Source: a bacterium
GTDB lineage: Bacteria > Desulfobacterota > Binatia > HRBIN30 > CADEER01
NCBI GenBank assembly: GCA_030430165.1
Contig: JAUIGL010000029.1
Coordinates: forward strand, 1-64,000
Direction of reading: 5' to 3'
DNA: 64,000 bases
Position 1 is the stretch's first letter. The number at the start of each line of letters is the position of its first letter. The notes beneath the pieces were generated by a model. That model was not told where the DNA came from and did no database searches. It saw nothing but the letters and a program-made list of their open reading frames with translations. Below are positions 25,798 through 35,238 of the stretch, piece after piece. Made by a program: the position numbers and the translations under genes.

Positions 25798-27312
25798 ATG
25801 CGGCGCTGGCTTCTCCTCCTGTCCCTACTGATGGCGTCGCCGGCACTGTCGAGCGAACGCTCGGTCTCCCTCTACTCGGAGGGCCTGGTCGCCTTCCACG
25901 CCGGCAAGCTCGACGAGTCGTTCGCGCTCATGGACCGCGCGGTGCACGCCGATCCAACCGATCCGCACGCGCTCTACTACCGCGGCATCGTCGCGGTGCG
26001 GCGCGGCGACAGCGAGAGCGGCATCGCCGACCTCCGGCGAGCCATGGAGCTCGAGCCCGGTTTCCCCGAGGCAGCGCTCGACCTCGGCGTCGCGCTGGTC
26101 AACCAAGGTAGGCCGGCGGAAGCCGAGCCACTGCTGCGACAGGCGCGCTACGACGAAGACCTGCGCGCCAACGCGACGCTCTTCCTGGGAATCGCCAAGC
26201 TGCGCCAGAACCGCGCCGCCGAGAGTCTGCCCGACTTCGAAGAGGCCAGGACTCTCGACCCCAAGCTCGGTCCGACCGCGACCTACTACGAGTCGATCGC
26301 CCTGCAGCGCGCCGGCGAACGCGAGCGGGCGCGCGCCGGCTTCGAGTCGGTGATCGCCGCGGCGCCGGGGACCGACCTCGCCAACGAGGCGCAGCGCTAC
26401 CTGGAAGCTCCCGACAGCGGGCGCACCGATCCGAAGCGCTACGAGATCTACGGCGGTTACGGACTCGACTACGACAGCAACGTCGTGCTGCGGCTGCGCG
26501 GCGAGTCGCTCGAGGCGCTCGGCGTCGAAACCGACGACGACGTCGGCATGACCTTCGGCTTCGGCGGCCGCTACGCAGTGTGGCGCGACCAGCGCACCGC
26601 CGTTTCGGTGGGCTACGAGTTCTTCCAGCTGATCTACATGCAGCTCGACGACTACAACCTGCAAGGACACCGCCCCAACCTGCGCTTCACCGCGCGGCTC
26701 GGCGACTTCCGCATCGGCGCCACCGCTCAGTACGAGTTCTATCTGCTGAAGACCGACTCCTACCTGCAGCGCGTCGTCGGCGCCCCGTGGGTCGCCTGGG
26801 AACCCACCGACTGGGGCCGCACCGAGCTGTCGTACCGCTTCCGCTGGAACGACTTCCTCGAGCCGCCGCCGGGCGGGGTTCCGATCGGGCCGGACGGCGA
26901 CTTCTCCGACAACGCCGACGCGCTCGATTCGCTGGTCCACCAACCGAGGCTGCGCCAGTACTTCTACATCAACGACCCGCGCCGCTACGTCTCGATCGCC
27001 TACCAGTACGAAGTGCGCGATCCGACCAAGCAGGTCGGCGACCCCTACGGATTCACCGCCCACGAGGTCGAAGTCGCCGGGGCCACTCCGATCGTCGGCG
27101 ACGTGACCTTTTCCGTCTCCTACGCCTACCGCCGGGAAGACTACGACGAGGGCGGGCGCGTCGACGAGCCGCACCAGATTGCCGCGGTGCTGCGATGGCC
27201 TTTCGCATCGTGGATCGCGGTGCGCCTGGGCTATTATGGAGAGATCCACGACTCGAACCAATTCCCGTACGATCGCCACATCGCATCGACGGGTTTCGAC
27301 GTCTTCTTCTGA
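25798..27312 (+). CDS. TPR-containing outer-membrane barrel protein
   Basis: 504 residues. A Sec signal (MRRWLLLLSLLMASPALSS) is followed by about five TPR-like helical pairs (residues 22-210; for example ALYYRGIVAVRRGDSESGIA and AALDLGVALVNQGRPAEAEP). The C-terminal 290 residues have alternating beta strands with aromatic girdles (YEIYGGYGLDYDSNVV, ISIAYQYEVRD-type) ending in FDVFF, a BAM-type C-terminal Phe. TPR plus barrel resembles Slam or cellulose/PNAG export porins. It is the first gene of an operon with FecR and a Thr/Pro lipoprotein. Export or surface display is inferred; the cargo is unknown. Confidence 0.75.
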   Translation: MRRWLLLLSLLMASPALSSERSVSLYSEGLVAFHAGKLDESFALMDRAVHADPTDPHALYYRGIVAVRRGDSESGIADLRRAMELEPGFPEAALDLGVALVNQGRPAEAEPLLRQARYDEDLRANATLFLGIAKLRQNRAAESLPDFEEARTLDPKLGPTATYYESIALQRAGERERARAGFESVIAAAPGTDLANEAQRYLEAPDSGRTDPKRYEIYGGYGLDYDSNVVLRLRGESLEALGVETDDDVGMTFGFGGRYAVWRDQRTAVSVGYEFFQLIYMQLDDYNLQGHRPNLRFTARLGDFRIGATAQYEFYLLKTDSYLQRVVGAPWVAWEPTDWGRTELSYRFRWNDFLEPPPGGVPIGPDGDFSDNADALDSLVHQPRLRQYFYINDPRRYVSIAYQYEVRDPTKQVGDPYGFTAHEVEVAGATPIVGDVTFSVSYAYRREDYDEGGRVDEPHQIAAVLRWPFASWIAVRLGYYGEIHDSNQFPYDRHIASTGFDVFF

Positions 27313-27327
27313 CGAAGGAGCAACGAC

Positions 27328-28191
27328 ATGAAAGCCAAAGTCAGCAAACAGCTCGCACTCGCGACCGCCGCGGTGGCGATCGCCTACTGCGCGGCGCCTG
27401 GACCGGTCACGGCGCAGGTCGTCGGCAAAGTCTCGGCGGTCGAGGAGAAAGTCGAAGTCGAGCGCGCCGGCACCAGGGCGGTGCTCGGACTCGGCGACCC
27501 GATTCAAATGGGCGACCGGATCGAAACCGACGCCTCCGGACGGGTCACCATCGCCTTCGCCGACGGCAGCGTCGCAACCGTATCGAGCCGCTCGCAGCTG
27601 GCCATCGACCGCTTCGTCTACGACCCCAGCAAGGCGGGGGGCGAGTCGGTGCTCGGCCTCCTCAAGGGCAAGGTGCGGGCCATCGTCAGCGACTACTACT
27701 CCGAATCGGGTCGCTTCGACGTCAAGACGCCAACCGCCACCGCCGGCGTGCGCGGCACCGACTTCGTCGTTCTCTACGACGAGGCCAACCAGATCACCGA
27801 CGTCATCGGCGCCAGCGGCAAGGTCTACGTGCGCAGTCTCTCCCTGGCATCCGACCCGGGCGTTCTGATCACCGCCGGCAAGCAGACGAGCGTCGCCCAG
27901 GGCGAAGCGGCGACACCACCGCGCGAGATCGACGAGGATCGCTTCCGCTACTACCTGCGCGACCTCGAGTTCATCGGCCGCGGGCGCAGCGAGGGCGTCG
28001 GCTTCACCCAGCCGGTGTTGAGCGGCGCGGCAGTTCCCGAACCGGATCGCGCCACCCTCGGGGTCGCGACCGACGGCGTCGATCTCGACAAGCTGCAGGG
28101 AGATCCCGCCCAATCGGCGCCCAACGCATCCGGGCTTGCCGGCCAACCTCCGGCCGCACTCGACTCGGGGAGTATCGGCGTCGACTTCTGA
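27328..28191 (+). CDS. FecR-domain periplasmic protein
   Basis: 287 residues with a signal peptide (about 1-30) and a FecR domain at about 35-190: GLGDPIQMGDRIETDASGRV, ITIAFADGSVATV-type strand, VLGLLKGKVRA, FDVKTPTATAGVRGTDF. The last is the hallmark of stand-alone FecR proteins. No adjacent ECF sigma factor or TonB receptor is seen, so it is not the classical FecIR pair. FecR domains are frequently found next to CHASE2 cyclases, and one lies on the facing strand at 29949-32135. SD-like AAGGAG precedes the ATG, 15 bases after the barrel gene. Confidence 0.85.
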   Translation: MKAKVSKQLALATAAVAIAYCAAPGPVTAQVVGKVSAVEEKVEVERAGTRAVLGLGDPIQMGDRIETDASGRVTIAFADGSVATVSSRSQLAIDRFVYDPSKAGGESVLGLLKGKVRAIVSDYYSESGRFDVKTPTATAGVRGTDFVVLYDEANQITDVIGASGKVYVRSLSLASDPGVLITAGKQTSVAQGEAATPPREIDEDRFRYYLRDLEFIGRGRSEGVGFTQPVLSGAAVPEPDRATLGVATDGVDLDKLQGDPAQSAPNASGLAGQPPAALDSGSIGVDF

Positions 28192-28220
28192 GGCGAAAAG
28201 AGTAAACCGGGAAGAGAGCT

Positions 28221-29897
28221 ATGGACACGAACGCAGGGCGATGCAGAGCGATTGCAGGCGGGCAACGGCTGTCCCTTTTGGGACTGGCGGCGCTGCTCCT
28301 GCTGCTGCCGGCGTGCGGCGGCGGCGGCAGCGCGGGTGGTGGTGACGGCTCGGGATTCGGCCAGCTGGCGGCGCGCGCCTCCTGGCAACAGCCAGGCGAC
28401 GCCGGCGCGCTCGACGGTGCCCGAATCTCCGGCGCGTCGGACGGCGGCTTCGGCCCCGAGCTGCCGGCTTCGGTTCGAACCGTGCGCATCGACTTCGCGC
28501 CCGCCGACGGAGTCGCTTGTTGCGTCGCCATCGATCCCTCTCTGCTCGACGTCAACCCCGGCACCGGGCGCCGACGCGTCGTCCTCGACCGAATTCCCGC
28601 CGGGCCGGGCGACCTGACGATCGCCGGTTTTCCCGGGGCGATCGCCACTGCCCCCGCCGGCTTCAGCCAGACGTGCGAAGTGCAGCCGGCCGAAGTCGCC
28701 TCGCCCTGCGTAGCGGGAGCGATCGATACGCCGAGCTTCATCAGTGCGCCCACCTCCCTGGTGGTGCCGCCCGGTAGTGCCGTCGACGCCGGCGACATCC
28801 TGGTGCCGGCAACTCCGTTCTTCGTCACCGCCTCGCTGGCACCGGCGCCCAACGCGTCGGCCACAGCACCGTTTCCGGTTGCCGCGACCGTCGCCATCGC
28901 CGCCGGCGATCTCGGCATCGATGCCCTCAGCATCGTCACCACCCCGGGCGGCCCCGCCAACCTGACCTTTTCGCCGTGCGACGACCTCGGCGGGCCGCCG
29001 TGCAGTCCCGGCGGCGCCCTGCAGGTACACGGCCTGCGCGCCACCGGCACCAGCGGTGCGATCGCGGACGGCGCGGCGACGGTGGACGTCGCGGCTCTCG
29101 CCGCCGGCGTCGAGCGCCTGCAGATCGCGTACGGCATCAATGTACAACCGGCGCCGCCGACCCTGACCCGCACGCCGACTCGGACCCAGGTCCCGACGGC
29201 CACCGATACGCCGCCGGCGACGCGCACCTCGCTGCCGACGCGAACCCCGACCGTAACGCCGACCGACGCTCCCGACACGGCGACCCCGACACGACGGCCG
29301 ACCGACGCGCCGGGCTCGCCGACGGCGACGCCGGACGCGATGTGCGGCCCACAACCGATCGAGCGGTGCCGCCAATCGATCGAGGCCGGGCAGTCCGACC
29401 TGATCATCGGCACCTCGGGCAACCCCAGCAACGACCGCCTGGTCTTCGAGTGGGACCGCGGCAACTTCACCGAGCTCGAGGATTTCGGCGATCCCGGCCT
29501 GCTGACCTCCTACGCCGTCTGTATCTACGATGCGGTCGGCGGAGTTCCGGTCCTGGTGCGGCAGCTGTTCGTCCCGCCGGGTCCGGACTGCCCGGATGCG
29601 CAGGCGTGCTGGACGCGAACCGAAGATGGGCATCGCTACCAGGACGACAGCGGCGCCCGCGACGGCGTGATGCAGATCATCCTGCGCGCCGGCCTGCCCG
29701 GGCGCGCCAACATCCGGGTGCGTGCCGAGGGGATCAACCTGGCGCCGCCCAGCTTGCCTCTGCAGCAGGACCAGACGATCACGGTCCAGGTGCGCAACGA
29801 CTTCGAGGACGGCAAGTGCTGGGAAGCCAAGTTCTCCAAGCCCGCCGAGCGCAACGACCCGACGCTGTTCCGCGACCGCGGCGACCAACCGGGGTGA
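28221..29897 (+). CDS. Lipoprotein with Thr/Pro-rich spacer
   Basis: 558 residues. The leader ends in LLLLLPACGGGG, a good lipobox (Cys about 33), followed by a Gly-rich linker. Residues about 45-310 form a beta-rich domain with few conserved motifs. A mucin-like Thr/Pro segment spans about 313-372 (repeats of TPT, TRTPT and DTPPATR). The C-terminal 180 residues (CGPQPIERCRQSI onward) form a second Cys-containing domain, seen in repeat-rich surface proteins of unclassified deltaproteobacteria. No enzymatic motif. Third gene of the TPR-barrel/FecR operon, probably a surface or periplasmic component of that system. Confidence 0.7.
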   Translation: MDTNAGRCRAIAGGQRLSLLGLAALLLLLPACGGGGSAGGGDGSGFGQLAARASWQQPGDAGALDGARISGASDGGFGPELPASVRTVRIDFAPADGVACCVAIDPSLLDVNPGTGRRRVVLDRIPAGPGDLTIAGFPGAIATAPAGFSQTCEVQPAEVASPCVAGAIDTPSFISAPTSLVVPPGSAVDAGDILVPATPFFVTASLAPAPNASATAPFPVAATVAIAAGDLGIDALSIVTTPGGPANLTFSPCDDLGGPPCSPGGALQVHGLRATGTSGAIADGAATVDVAALAAGVERLQIAYGINVQPAPPTLTRTPTRTQVPTATDTPPATRTSLPTRTPTVTPTDAPDTATPTRRPTDAPGSPTATPDAMCGPQPIERCRQSIEAGQSDLIIGTSGNPSNDRLVFEWDRGNFTELEDFGDPGLLTSYAVCIYDAVGGVPVLVRQLFVPPGPDCPDAQACWTRTEDGHRYQDDSGARDGVMQIILRAGLPGRANIRVRAEGINLAPPSLPLQQDQTITVQVRNDFEDGKCWEAKFSKPAERNDPTLFRDRGDQPG

Positions 29898-29907
29898 AAC
29901 CAACGGT

Positions 29908-29940
29908 CGGAGGCGGGGCGACGCGATCGCCCCGCCTCCG
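29908..29940. terminator. Bidirectional terminator hairpin
   Basis: A perfect 14-bp stem (CGGAGGCGGGGCGA at 29908-29921, its complement at 29927-29940) with a five-base loop. It lies between two convergent gene ends, 10 bases from one stop and 8 from the other, and is an excellent candidate for terminating both transcripts. Confidence 0.75.
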
Positions 29941-29948
29941 GCTGCTCG

Positions 29949-32135
29949 TCACTTGACGGTGAACTCCGTCACCCGATCGATCTCCTGCGAGCCGGAAGCT
30001 TCGAGGTCGCGGCAGCGATCGACGAACAAAGAAGCCGCCGCGTCGCCGGGACGCTTCCCCAGAGCCTGCGAGAACAACTCACCAGCGGTGCGCCACTGCG
30101 CCTGCTTGTAGGCGGCGAGCCCGCCGGCGTACAGTTCGAGGTAGTCGGCGTCGATCGTGTCGGCGAGAAAAACCTCGAAGATCCGCGTCGGCTGCTCGCG
30201 TCCTTTGACCCGAACTCGATCGAGCTCGCGCGCGCTGACCGCAGCCCCGCCCTCGCGCAGAGTCGTCTCGCTGACGATGATCGCGGCGCCGTAGATCGGC
30301 GCCAGGCCTTCCAGCCGCGACGCCAGATTGACCTCGTCGCCCATCACGGTGAGCGCCATGTGGTGCTTCGAGCCCATATTGCCGAACACCATCTCTCCGG
30401 TATTGATGCCGACGCCGATGCGCAACACCGGCCAACCGCGCTGCGACGCCTCGCGATTGAAGCGATCGAGACGCATCAACATGTCGCTCGCAGCGCGCAA
30501 CGCCAGGCTGGCGTGGTCCTGGTTGGGCAGCGGCGCACCCCACACCGCCATGACCGCATCGCCGACGTACTTGTCGAGCATCCCCGAGGTTGCGAACACG
30601 GCGTCGGTCATCTCGCCGAGATAGAGGTTGAGCAGCTCGACCAACTCCTCCGGGCCCATGCCCTCGGACATCCGGGTGAACTCGCGCACGTCGGAGAACA
30701 GCACCGTCATCCGCCGCTTGTCGCCGCCGAGGTTGAGCCGGTCCGGTCGCTCGCTGACGAACTCCGCCATCGACGGACTGAGATAGAGCTCGAGCATCCT
30801 GCGGGTGCGGCGGCGTTCGCGCTCTTCGTTGAGGTAGTTCTGGATGTTGACGACGCCGAATACCGTCCCCATGCCGAGCAGGGGATAGAGGACGCTCAGC
30901 GCGTAACCGCGCTCGACGAAGATCCACTGGCTGACGACCAGATAGAGCAGCATCAGCGCAAAGGCGACCGCGGTACCGCCCCACCCGCGCAGGATCGCAA
31001 GGACGATGCCGACGGCGACGCCGCCGACCAGAATCATCGCAACTTCCAACACCCGCAACCAAACCGGCTGCCAGACGAAGTCGCCGCGGATGATGTTGTC
31101 GATCGCGGTCGCGTGCAACTCGACCCCGGGAAAGACACCGTCGAACGGCGTGACGCGGATGTCCTCCACTCCCTTGGCGGTAACGCCGACCAAGACCATT
31201 CGATCGCGCAGCACCGAGGCAGGCACCCGGCCGTGCAAAAGGTCGACCGCCGAGATGTGCTCGAAGGTCCGGCCGGGGCCGCGGTAGTTGAGCATCATCT
31301 TGCCGTCTTCGGCGGTCGGAATGACGATGTCTCCGAGACGCACTTCGGATACGCCGTAGTCTTCCGAGGCGAGAATCGATGGTGGATTGCCCAGATGGGC
31401 GCGCGCCAGGGATAAGGCGAGCGGCACCGTGAACTGGTCGCCGAGCCGAATGACCATCGGGAAGCGACGCAACATGCCGTCCTCGGAGTCGGGGATTACG
31501 TTGAAATAGCTCTGCCCCAAAGCCTGGTCTCGAAACGAGTCCAGGTTGGGAACCGCGCGCAGCGCGACCGGGATCTGACGCGCATGGCCAGTCCCCTGGT
31601 GACGCACCAGGGCGTAGGTATCGAGCGCCGCTTCCGTTGGCTGCCCTTCTGCTTGCTCCTCAAAGCTCAAGTAGTACCCGAGGATCGAACGGCCCGACCG
31701 GCGCAGCGCTTCGACCAGCGCGCGGTCGGGCGCCACCTGCTTCTCCAGAGCCCTCTCGAGCGCCAATCTCGATGCCTCACCGAGGTCGGCGACCGACCCG
31801 AGGATCGCTTCGCGGTCGAGGTCGGCGGTCGGCTCCGACTGGACGATATCGAAGCCGATGACCGAGGGCTCGCCGGCGGCGATCGCATCGACCAGCCTGG
31901 CCTGCAGCGGGCGCGGCCAGGGCCAACGCCCGAGCTCCTCGATGCTGCGGTCGTCGACGGCGACGATCGCCACCTGGTCGGTGGCTGGCTGGACGCCGCG
32001 CTGGACGAAGCGAAAGTCGATCGCTCGCGCGTCGATCAGATCGACGAACGAGCAGCCCGAAAACCTGAGTGTCGCGACGACGGCGCTGACCAGGAGCGCG
32101 ATCGGCACCGAGCGCCAGCGGCCGCCGAGCTTCAT
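29949..32135 (-). CDS. CHASE2-domain adenylate/guanylate cyclase
   Basis: 728 residues from MKLGGRWRSVPIALLVSA; a start at 32195 would overlap the previous gene. Layout: TM1 (about 8-24), periplasmic CHASE2 sensor (about 35-340; VAIVAVDDRSIEELGRWPWPR and GPGRTF), membrane helices (about 345-425), then a class III cyclase domain (about 475-660). Catalytic elements are VLFSDVREFT and GDAVMAVWG (two metal Asp) and MGDEVNLASRLEGL. It makes cAMP or cGMP; adenylate specificity is more common for this subfamily but not proven. A short C-terminal helical tail follows. It is coupled to the upstream binding-protein gene (16 bases). FecR and cNMP-binding partners lie nearby. Confidence 0.9.
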   Translation of the reverse strand: MKLGGRWRSVPIALLVSAVVATLRFSGCSFVDLIDARAIDFRFVQRGVQPATDQVAIVAVDDRSIEELGRWPWPRPLQARLVDAIAAGEPSVIGFDIVQSEPTADLDREAILGSVADLGEASRLALERALEKQVAPDRALVEALRRSGRSILGYYLSFEEQAEGQPTEAALDTYALVRHQGTGHARQIPVALRAVPNLDSFRDQALGQSYFNVIPDSEDGMLRRFPMVIRLGDQFTVPLALSLARAHLGNPPSILASEDYGVSEVRLGDIVIPTAEDGKMMLNYRGPGRTFEHISAVDLLHGRVPASVLRDRMVLVGVTAKGVEDIRVTPFDGVFPGVELHATAIDNIIRGDFVWQPVWLRVLEVAMILVGGVAVGIVLAILRGWGGTAVAFALMLLYLVVSQWIFVERGYALSVLYPLLGMGTVFGVVNIQNYLNEERERRRTRRMLELYLSPSMAEFVSERPDRLNLGGDKRRMTVLFSDVREFTRMSEGMGPEELVELLNLYLGEMTDAVFATSGMLDKYVGDAVMAVWGAPLPNQDHASLALRAASDMLMRLDRFNREASQRGWPVLRIGVGINTGEMVFGNMGSKHHMALTVMGDEVNLASRLEGLAPIYGAAIIVSETTLREGGAAVSARELDRVRVKGREQPTRIFEVFLADTIDADYLELYAGGLAAYKQAQWRTAGELFSQALGKRPGDAAASLFVDRCRDLEASGSQEIDRVTEFTVK

Positions 32136-32151
32136 GTCGATCCGCGGCTTC

Positions 32152-33141
32152 TCAGAACTCGAAGAGAACGATCCCGGGCCGCGCCGGGTCGACACCGCGC
32201 TTCGAGGGGATCTTGTACTCCGGCGGCACCTTTTCCCAATCGTCGTACGACTGACCGTTGATCAGGTAGCGCAGCTCGACCCGCGGCTCGTCGGGGTCGC
32301 CCATTTCGAACACCTGATAGCTGGCGCCGGGCGGCATCTCTCCCGCTTGCGTGCCACCGTGGACCATCTCGGTAACCCCGTCGCCGTCGATGTCGACCAT
32401 GATCCAGTCGAGCTGCAGGGCGCGGTTGTAGGAACCATCGGCGACCATCGCGCGAATCTCTGCGTCGAAGCGGTCGATGATGTCCTGCGCCCCGGCGAGA
32501 GAGCGCCGCAGCCCGAGATGGAGAGAGCGCGTCAGAATCGGCACACGACCGGCCTGCAGCAAGCGCTTGGCCTTCTCTTCGTAGTTTTGAAACAGGTAGA
32601 ACACCAGCAGCTCGTCGGCGAGCACGTAGTCGACCTCGCCCGACACCAGCTTGCGCAGATTGGCGCTGTCGCTCGCACCTTCGACGAACACCGGGCCGCG
32701 CGCTTCCGTCACCTCGGCGCCGTATCCGTAACTGCCGACGATCGCGATTCGCTTGCCCGCCAGCTCGCCGAGCGTTCTGGCGCTGAGATCGCCCCCCTTG
32801 CGCCCGACCAGCACCAGGCGATTCTCGAGGTAGGGCTTGGAGAAGAGGATGTCGGCTTCGCGCTCCGGCGTCTTCCACAAGGCCGCGCTGCCGTCGAGCT
32901 TCTGATCGCGAATCTTGTCGACCAGCCCATCGAAGCGCGCCTCCACCGTCGTCTCCGCCTCCACATCGATGCGCTGCAGAGCCTGATGCACGAGGTCGAG
33001 CGCGACCCGGGGCTTGCCGGCCACATCGGTGAACGGCGGCCAGACATCCGAGCCGAGCCGCAGCGGCTTCGATTCCTCGGCCCCGCCCGGAGCAGAGATG
33101 CACAACAATACTACTACAACCAGAAATCCTCGACTTCGCAT
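32152..33141 (-). CDS. Periplasmic solute-binding protein, amino-acid type
   Basis: 329 residues from MRSRGFLVVVVLLCISAPGG (signal) with GCGAGGCG upstream. The domain (about 25-260) has SBP_bac_3 features: LRLGSDVWPPFTD, ALDLVHQAL, GLVDKIRDQKLDGSAALWKTPERE, KPYLENRLVLVGRKG, IAIVGSYGYGAEV. The C-terminal 75 residues are unusual: VDIDGDGVTEMVHGG is a Ca-binding or FG-GAP-like loop, then a Trp-rich end. No ABC permease is adjacent. As the gene just upstream of a CHASE2 cyclase, it may act as a signalling ligand sensor rather than a transporter component (inference). Confidence 0.78.
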   Translation of the reverse strand: MRSRGFLVVVVLLCISAPGGAEESKPLRLGSDVWPPFTDVAGKPRVALDLVHQALQRIDVEAETTVEARFDGLVDKIRDQKLDGSAALWKTPEREADILFSKPYLENRLVLVGRKGGDLSARTLGELAGKRIAIVGSYGYGAEVTEARGPVFVEGASDSANLRKLVSGEVDYVLADELLVFYLFQNYEEKAKRLLQAGRVPILTRSLHLGLRRSLAGAQDIIDRFDAEIRAMVADGSYNRALQLDWIMVDIDGDGVTEMVHGGTQAGEMPPGASYQVFEMGDPDEPRVELRYLINGQSYDDWEKVPPEYKIPSKRGVDPARPGIVLFEF

Positions 33142-33230
33142 GAACGCCTCGCTTTCGCTGCCCCACTCATACAGGGCTCCCGCGCATTTGGCACACCCGG
33201 CGGCTGCGCCGACCCGCCGTCCCGGGTAGT

Positions 33231-33438
33231 GTGTCAATTTGATTCGCAACTGCGTATTGCGAGGGGCCCGGCCCGAACCCAAATTCGTCCCCCCTTACCA
33301 AGGGGGGACTTCAGGGGGGTCAACCGGAGGACCATTGGCTCGAGAATAGAAGCTCCTTGCGTCGCTGCGTTCCTTGGTAAGGAGGGGGGATCCGAGGCCG
33401 CGTCCTTCGCAAACGCCTGCAATTGAAACTGACCCACT
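33231..33438. repeat. Intergenic repeat cluster with IS-end-like words
   Basis: The 355-base gap holds TGTCAATTTGATTCGCAACT (33233-33252), a C-run/G-run unit CCCCCCTTACCAAGGGGGGA near 33290, a related inverted unit CCTTGGTAAGGAGGGGGGA near 33373, and AAACTGACCCACT at 33426-33438. The last 13-mer also occurs at 513-525 next to the decayed propeller gene. The arrangement looks like a remnant or nonautonomous mobile element, with dispersed G/C-run repeats inside it. No coding sequence remains. Confidence 0.5.
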
Positions 33439-33496
33439 GCGCTCGCCGTTGCCGCACGGTTTGCCTGCTCGCCGCCGGTTGAGCTAAGCCCTCGCA

Positions 33497-35230
33497 ATGG
33501 TCGAGCGCCGCTTGGACGATCGCAGCGGTCCGAGTCGAGACGTCGAAACCACCACCGAATCGACCGTGAACCGCTGGGATCTGGTGGTATTACTCGCCAT
33601 CGCCGGCTACGCCCTCGCCTTCCAGCTCGGGCGCTGGCAGGCGCACTCCCCCTTCACCCAACTCGCCGGCGACGCCGGCAATATCGCCAGCTATGCCGCC
33701 GCACTGGACCAGCCGAATCTGTTCGCGGCGGATTCTTCTCTCGGCGATCCCCGCCAGCTGCGCTTCTACGCCGCCGTGCACGTGCACATCCTGCGCCTCC
33801 TGCAGCCGTACTTCGGCGACTACGGCTCCGCCTACCTGTGGCTGCTCGGCGCGCACGTATTCCTGCTCGGCACCAGCTCCTATGTTTTCGGCCGCCTGCT
33901 TTTCCGCAGCCGATTCTGGGCGGCGGTCCTCGCCGCCGTCCTGCTGATGCCGGTGACGGTCGGCCTGGGAACCTACTGGGGAACCTTTCGCGACGCCCAA
34001 CCCAGATTCACCTACGCAGCGTTGTTGCCGATTCTGTGGGCCGCCGGGTTGGCCTGGCACACCAAGCCCCGCCTCTGGCCGCTGCTGCTCGGCTTCGCCG
34101 GGGCGCTGGTATTCATCCATCCGGTGAGCGCACCGAGTTGGGGTGTCGCGATTCTGCTCGGGCTTTGTCTCAACCTCGTCGGCACCCAGCGACGGCGCCA
34201 CCACATCGCAATGCTGATCGCCGCGAGCGCGGCCTTTGCCGTCGCCATGGCGCCGTTCGCCATGCTCTACCTCGGCGCCCGCAGCGACAGCCCGGAGCTC
34301 GAATTCGAGATCTGGAAGCGCGTCATCTCCCCCAACTACCGGGACGCCCTCGCCGGATTCGAGTACGTCCTCACGCGCCTCTGGGATCACCATCCGGCGC
34401 TGCTCGCATGGGGCGCCAGCGCCGCTCTGTTCCAGATCGGCTGGGGGCGATTTCGCCGCGACGCGGCGAGAGTGGTCGCCGTGTGGACGGTGGCGGTCGT
34501 CGCCGTCTCGGTCGGCATCCCGTTCCTCGAGCAGGCGCGAGCGGCGCAAACCGGCGCGGTACCGATGCAGGTCGATCTGATCCGCGGCCTGCGCTTTCTC
34601 GCCCCCCTGCTGTCGCTGTTCTGCGTCTGGTCGCTGGTCGAGGCCGACCACCGACTGAACGGTGCAACTCGAGCCCCGTGGAAGCAGCTACCGCGCCTGT
34701 GTGGCGCCGTGCTGGCGGCGGTCTGGATCCATCACCAGATGCCCGGCGAGCCGAAGCACTGGTCGGCACCGTTGTACGAGTTTCCGCCGGTCCAGTACGA
34801 GCAACGCAGAGAAGCGTTCGACCAGGTCGCGTCGCTGCCGCGCGACGCGACCCTGCTCACCTCCTCGCCATTTCTGTCGGCGGGAGTCCGCTACTACGCT
34901 CTGCATCCGCTGGTGCACTCGCGGCTCGACCTCGGCGTCTTTCTCTACGCGCGACACGACGCTCTCCCCGAGTGGCAGCGCGCCAAGGCGTACAAGCGGC
35001 GCGCCCGCGCCGTTCGCGACCCGGGCGAACGCCTGCACGCGTTCGCCCGCCTGGCCAGTCGACTCTGTGCCGACTACGCGCTGGTCGAGCTCGCCCCCGA
35101 CCGCTGCGTCGAGTACACGACGATCGGCAGCGGGCTGACCGCGACCTGCGAGGATTCCGCCACAGGGGGCTCCTGCCGCGAGCTGGTCTGGATCAACCCG
35201 GGCTACGCGCTGATCCGCACCAACCCGTGA
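33497..35230 (+). CDS. Polytopic membrane protein, GT-C-like
   Basis: 577 residues. Roughly nine hydrophobic segments occur between about 28 and 420, with a soluble C-terminal domain (about 430-577) containing several Cys. The N-terminal loop after the first helix (GDAGNIASYAAALDQP) carries an acidic pair as seen in GT-C glycosyltransferases. No family could be assigned with certainty. Alternatives are a YfhO- or DUF2298-like protein. Monocistronic; it converges with the TVP38-like gene. Confidence 0.55.
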   Translation: MVERRLDDRSGPSRDVETTTESTVNRWDLVVLLAIAGYALAFQLGRWQAHSPFTQLAGDAGNIASYAAALDQPNLFAADSSLGDPRQLRFYAAVHVHILRLLQPYFGDYGSAYLWLLGAHVFLLGTSSYVFGRLLFRSRFWAAVLAAVLLMPVTVGLGTYWGTFRDAQPRFTYAALLPILWAAGLAWHTKPRLWPLLLGFAGALVFIHPVSAPSWGVAILLGLCLNLVGTQRRRHHIAMLIAASAAFAVAMAPFAMLYLGARSDSPELEFEIWKRVISPNYRDALAGFEYVLTRLWDHHPALLAWGASAALFQIGWGRFRRDAARVVAVWTVAVVAVSVGIPFLEQARAAQTGAVPMQVDLIRGLRFLAPLLSLFCVWSLVEADHRLNGATRAPWKQLPRLCGAVLAAVWIHHQMPGEPKHWSAPLYEFPPVQYEQRREAFDQVASLPRDATLLTSSPFLSAGVRYYALHPLVHSRLDLGVFLYARHDALPEWQRAKAYKRRARAVRDPGERLHAFARLASRLCADYALVELAPDRCVEYTTIGSGLTATCEDSATGGSCRELVWINPGYALIRTNP

Positions 35231-35238
35231 GGCGACAG

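Noticed and set aside
25825..28146. 773-codon open frame antisense to the TPR-barrel and FecR genes
   Set aside because: The plus-strand genes have signal peptides, FecR motifs and Shine-Dalgarno sites; the antisense translation has no recognisable domain.
29160..29335. Possible tandem DNA repeat in the Thr/Pro segment of the lipoprotein gene
   Set aside because: Only amino-acid composition repeats; the DNA units are not near-identical.
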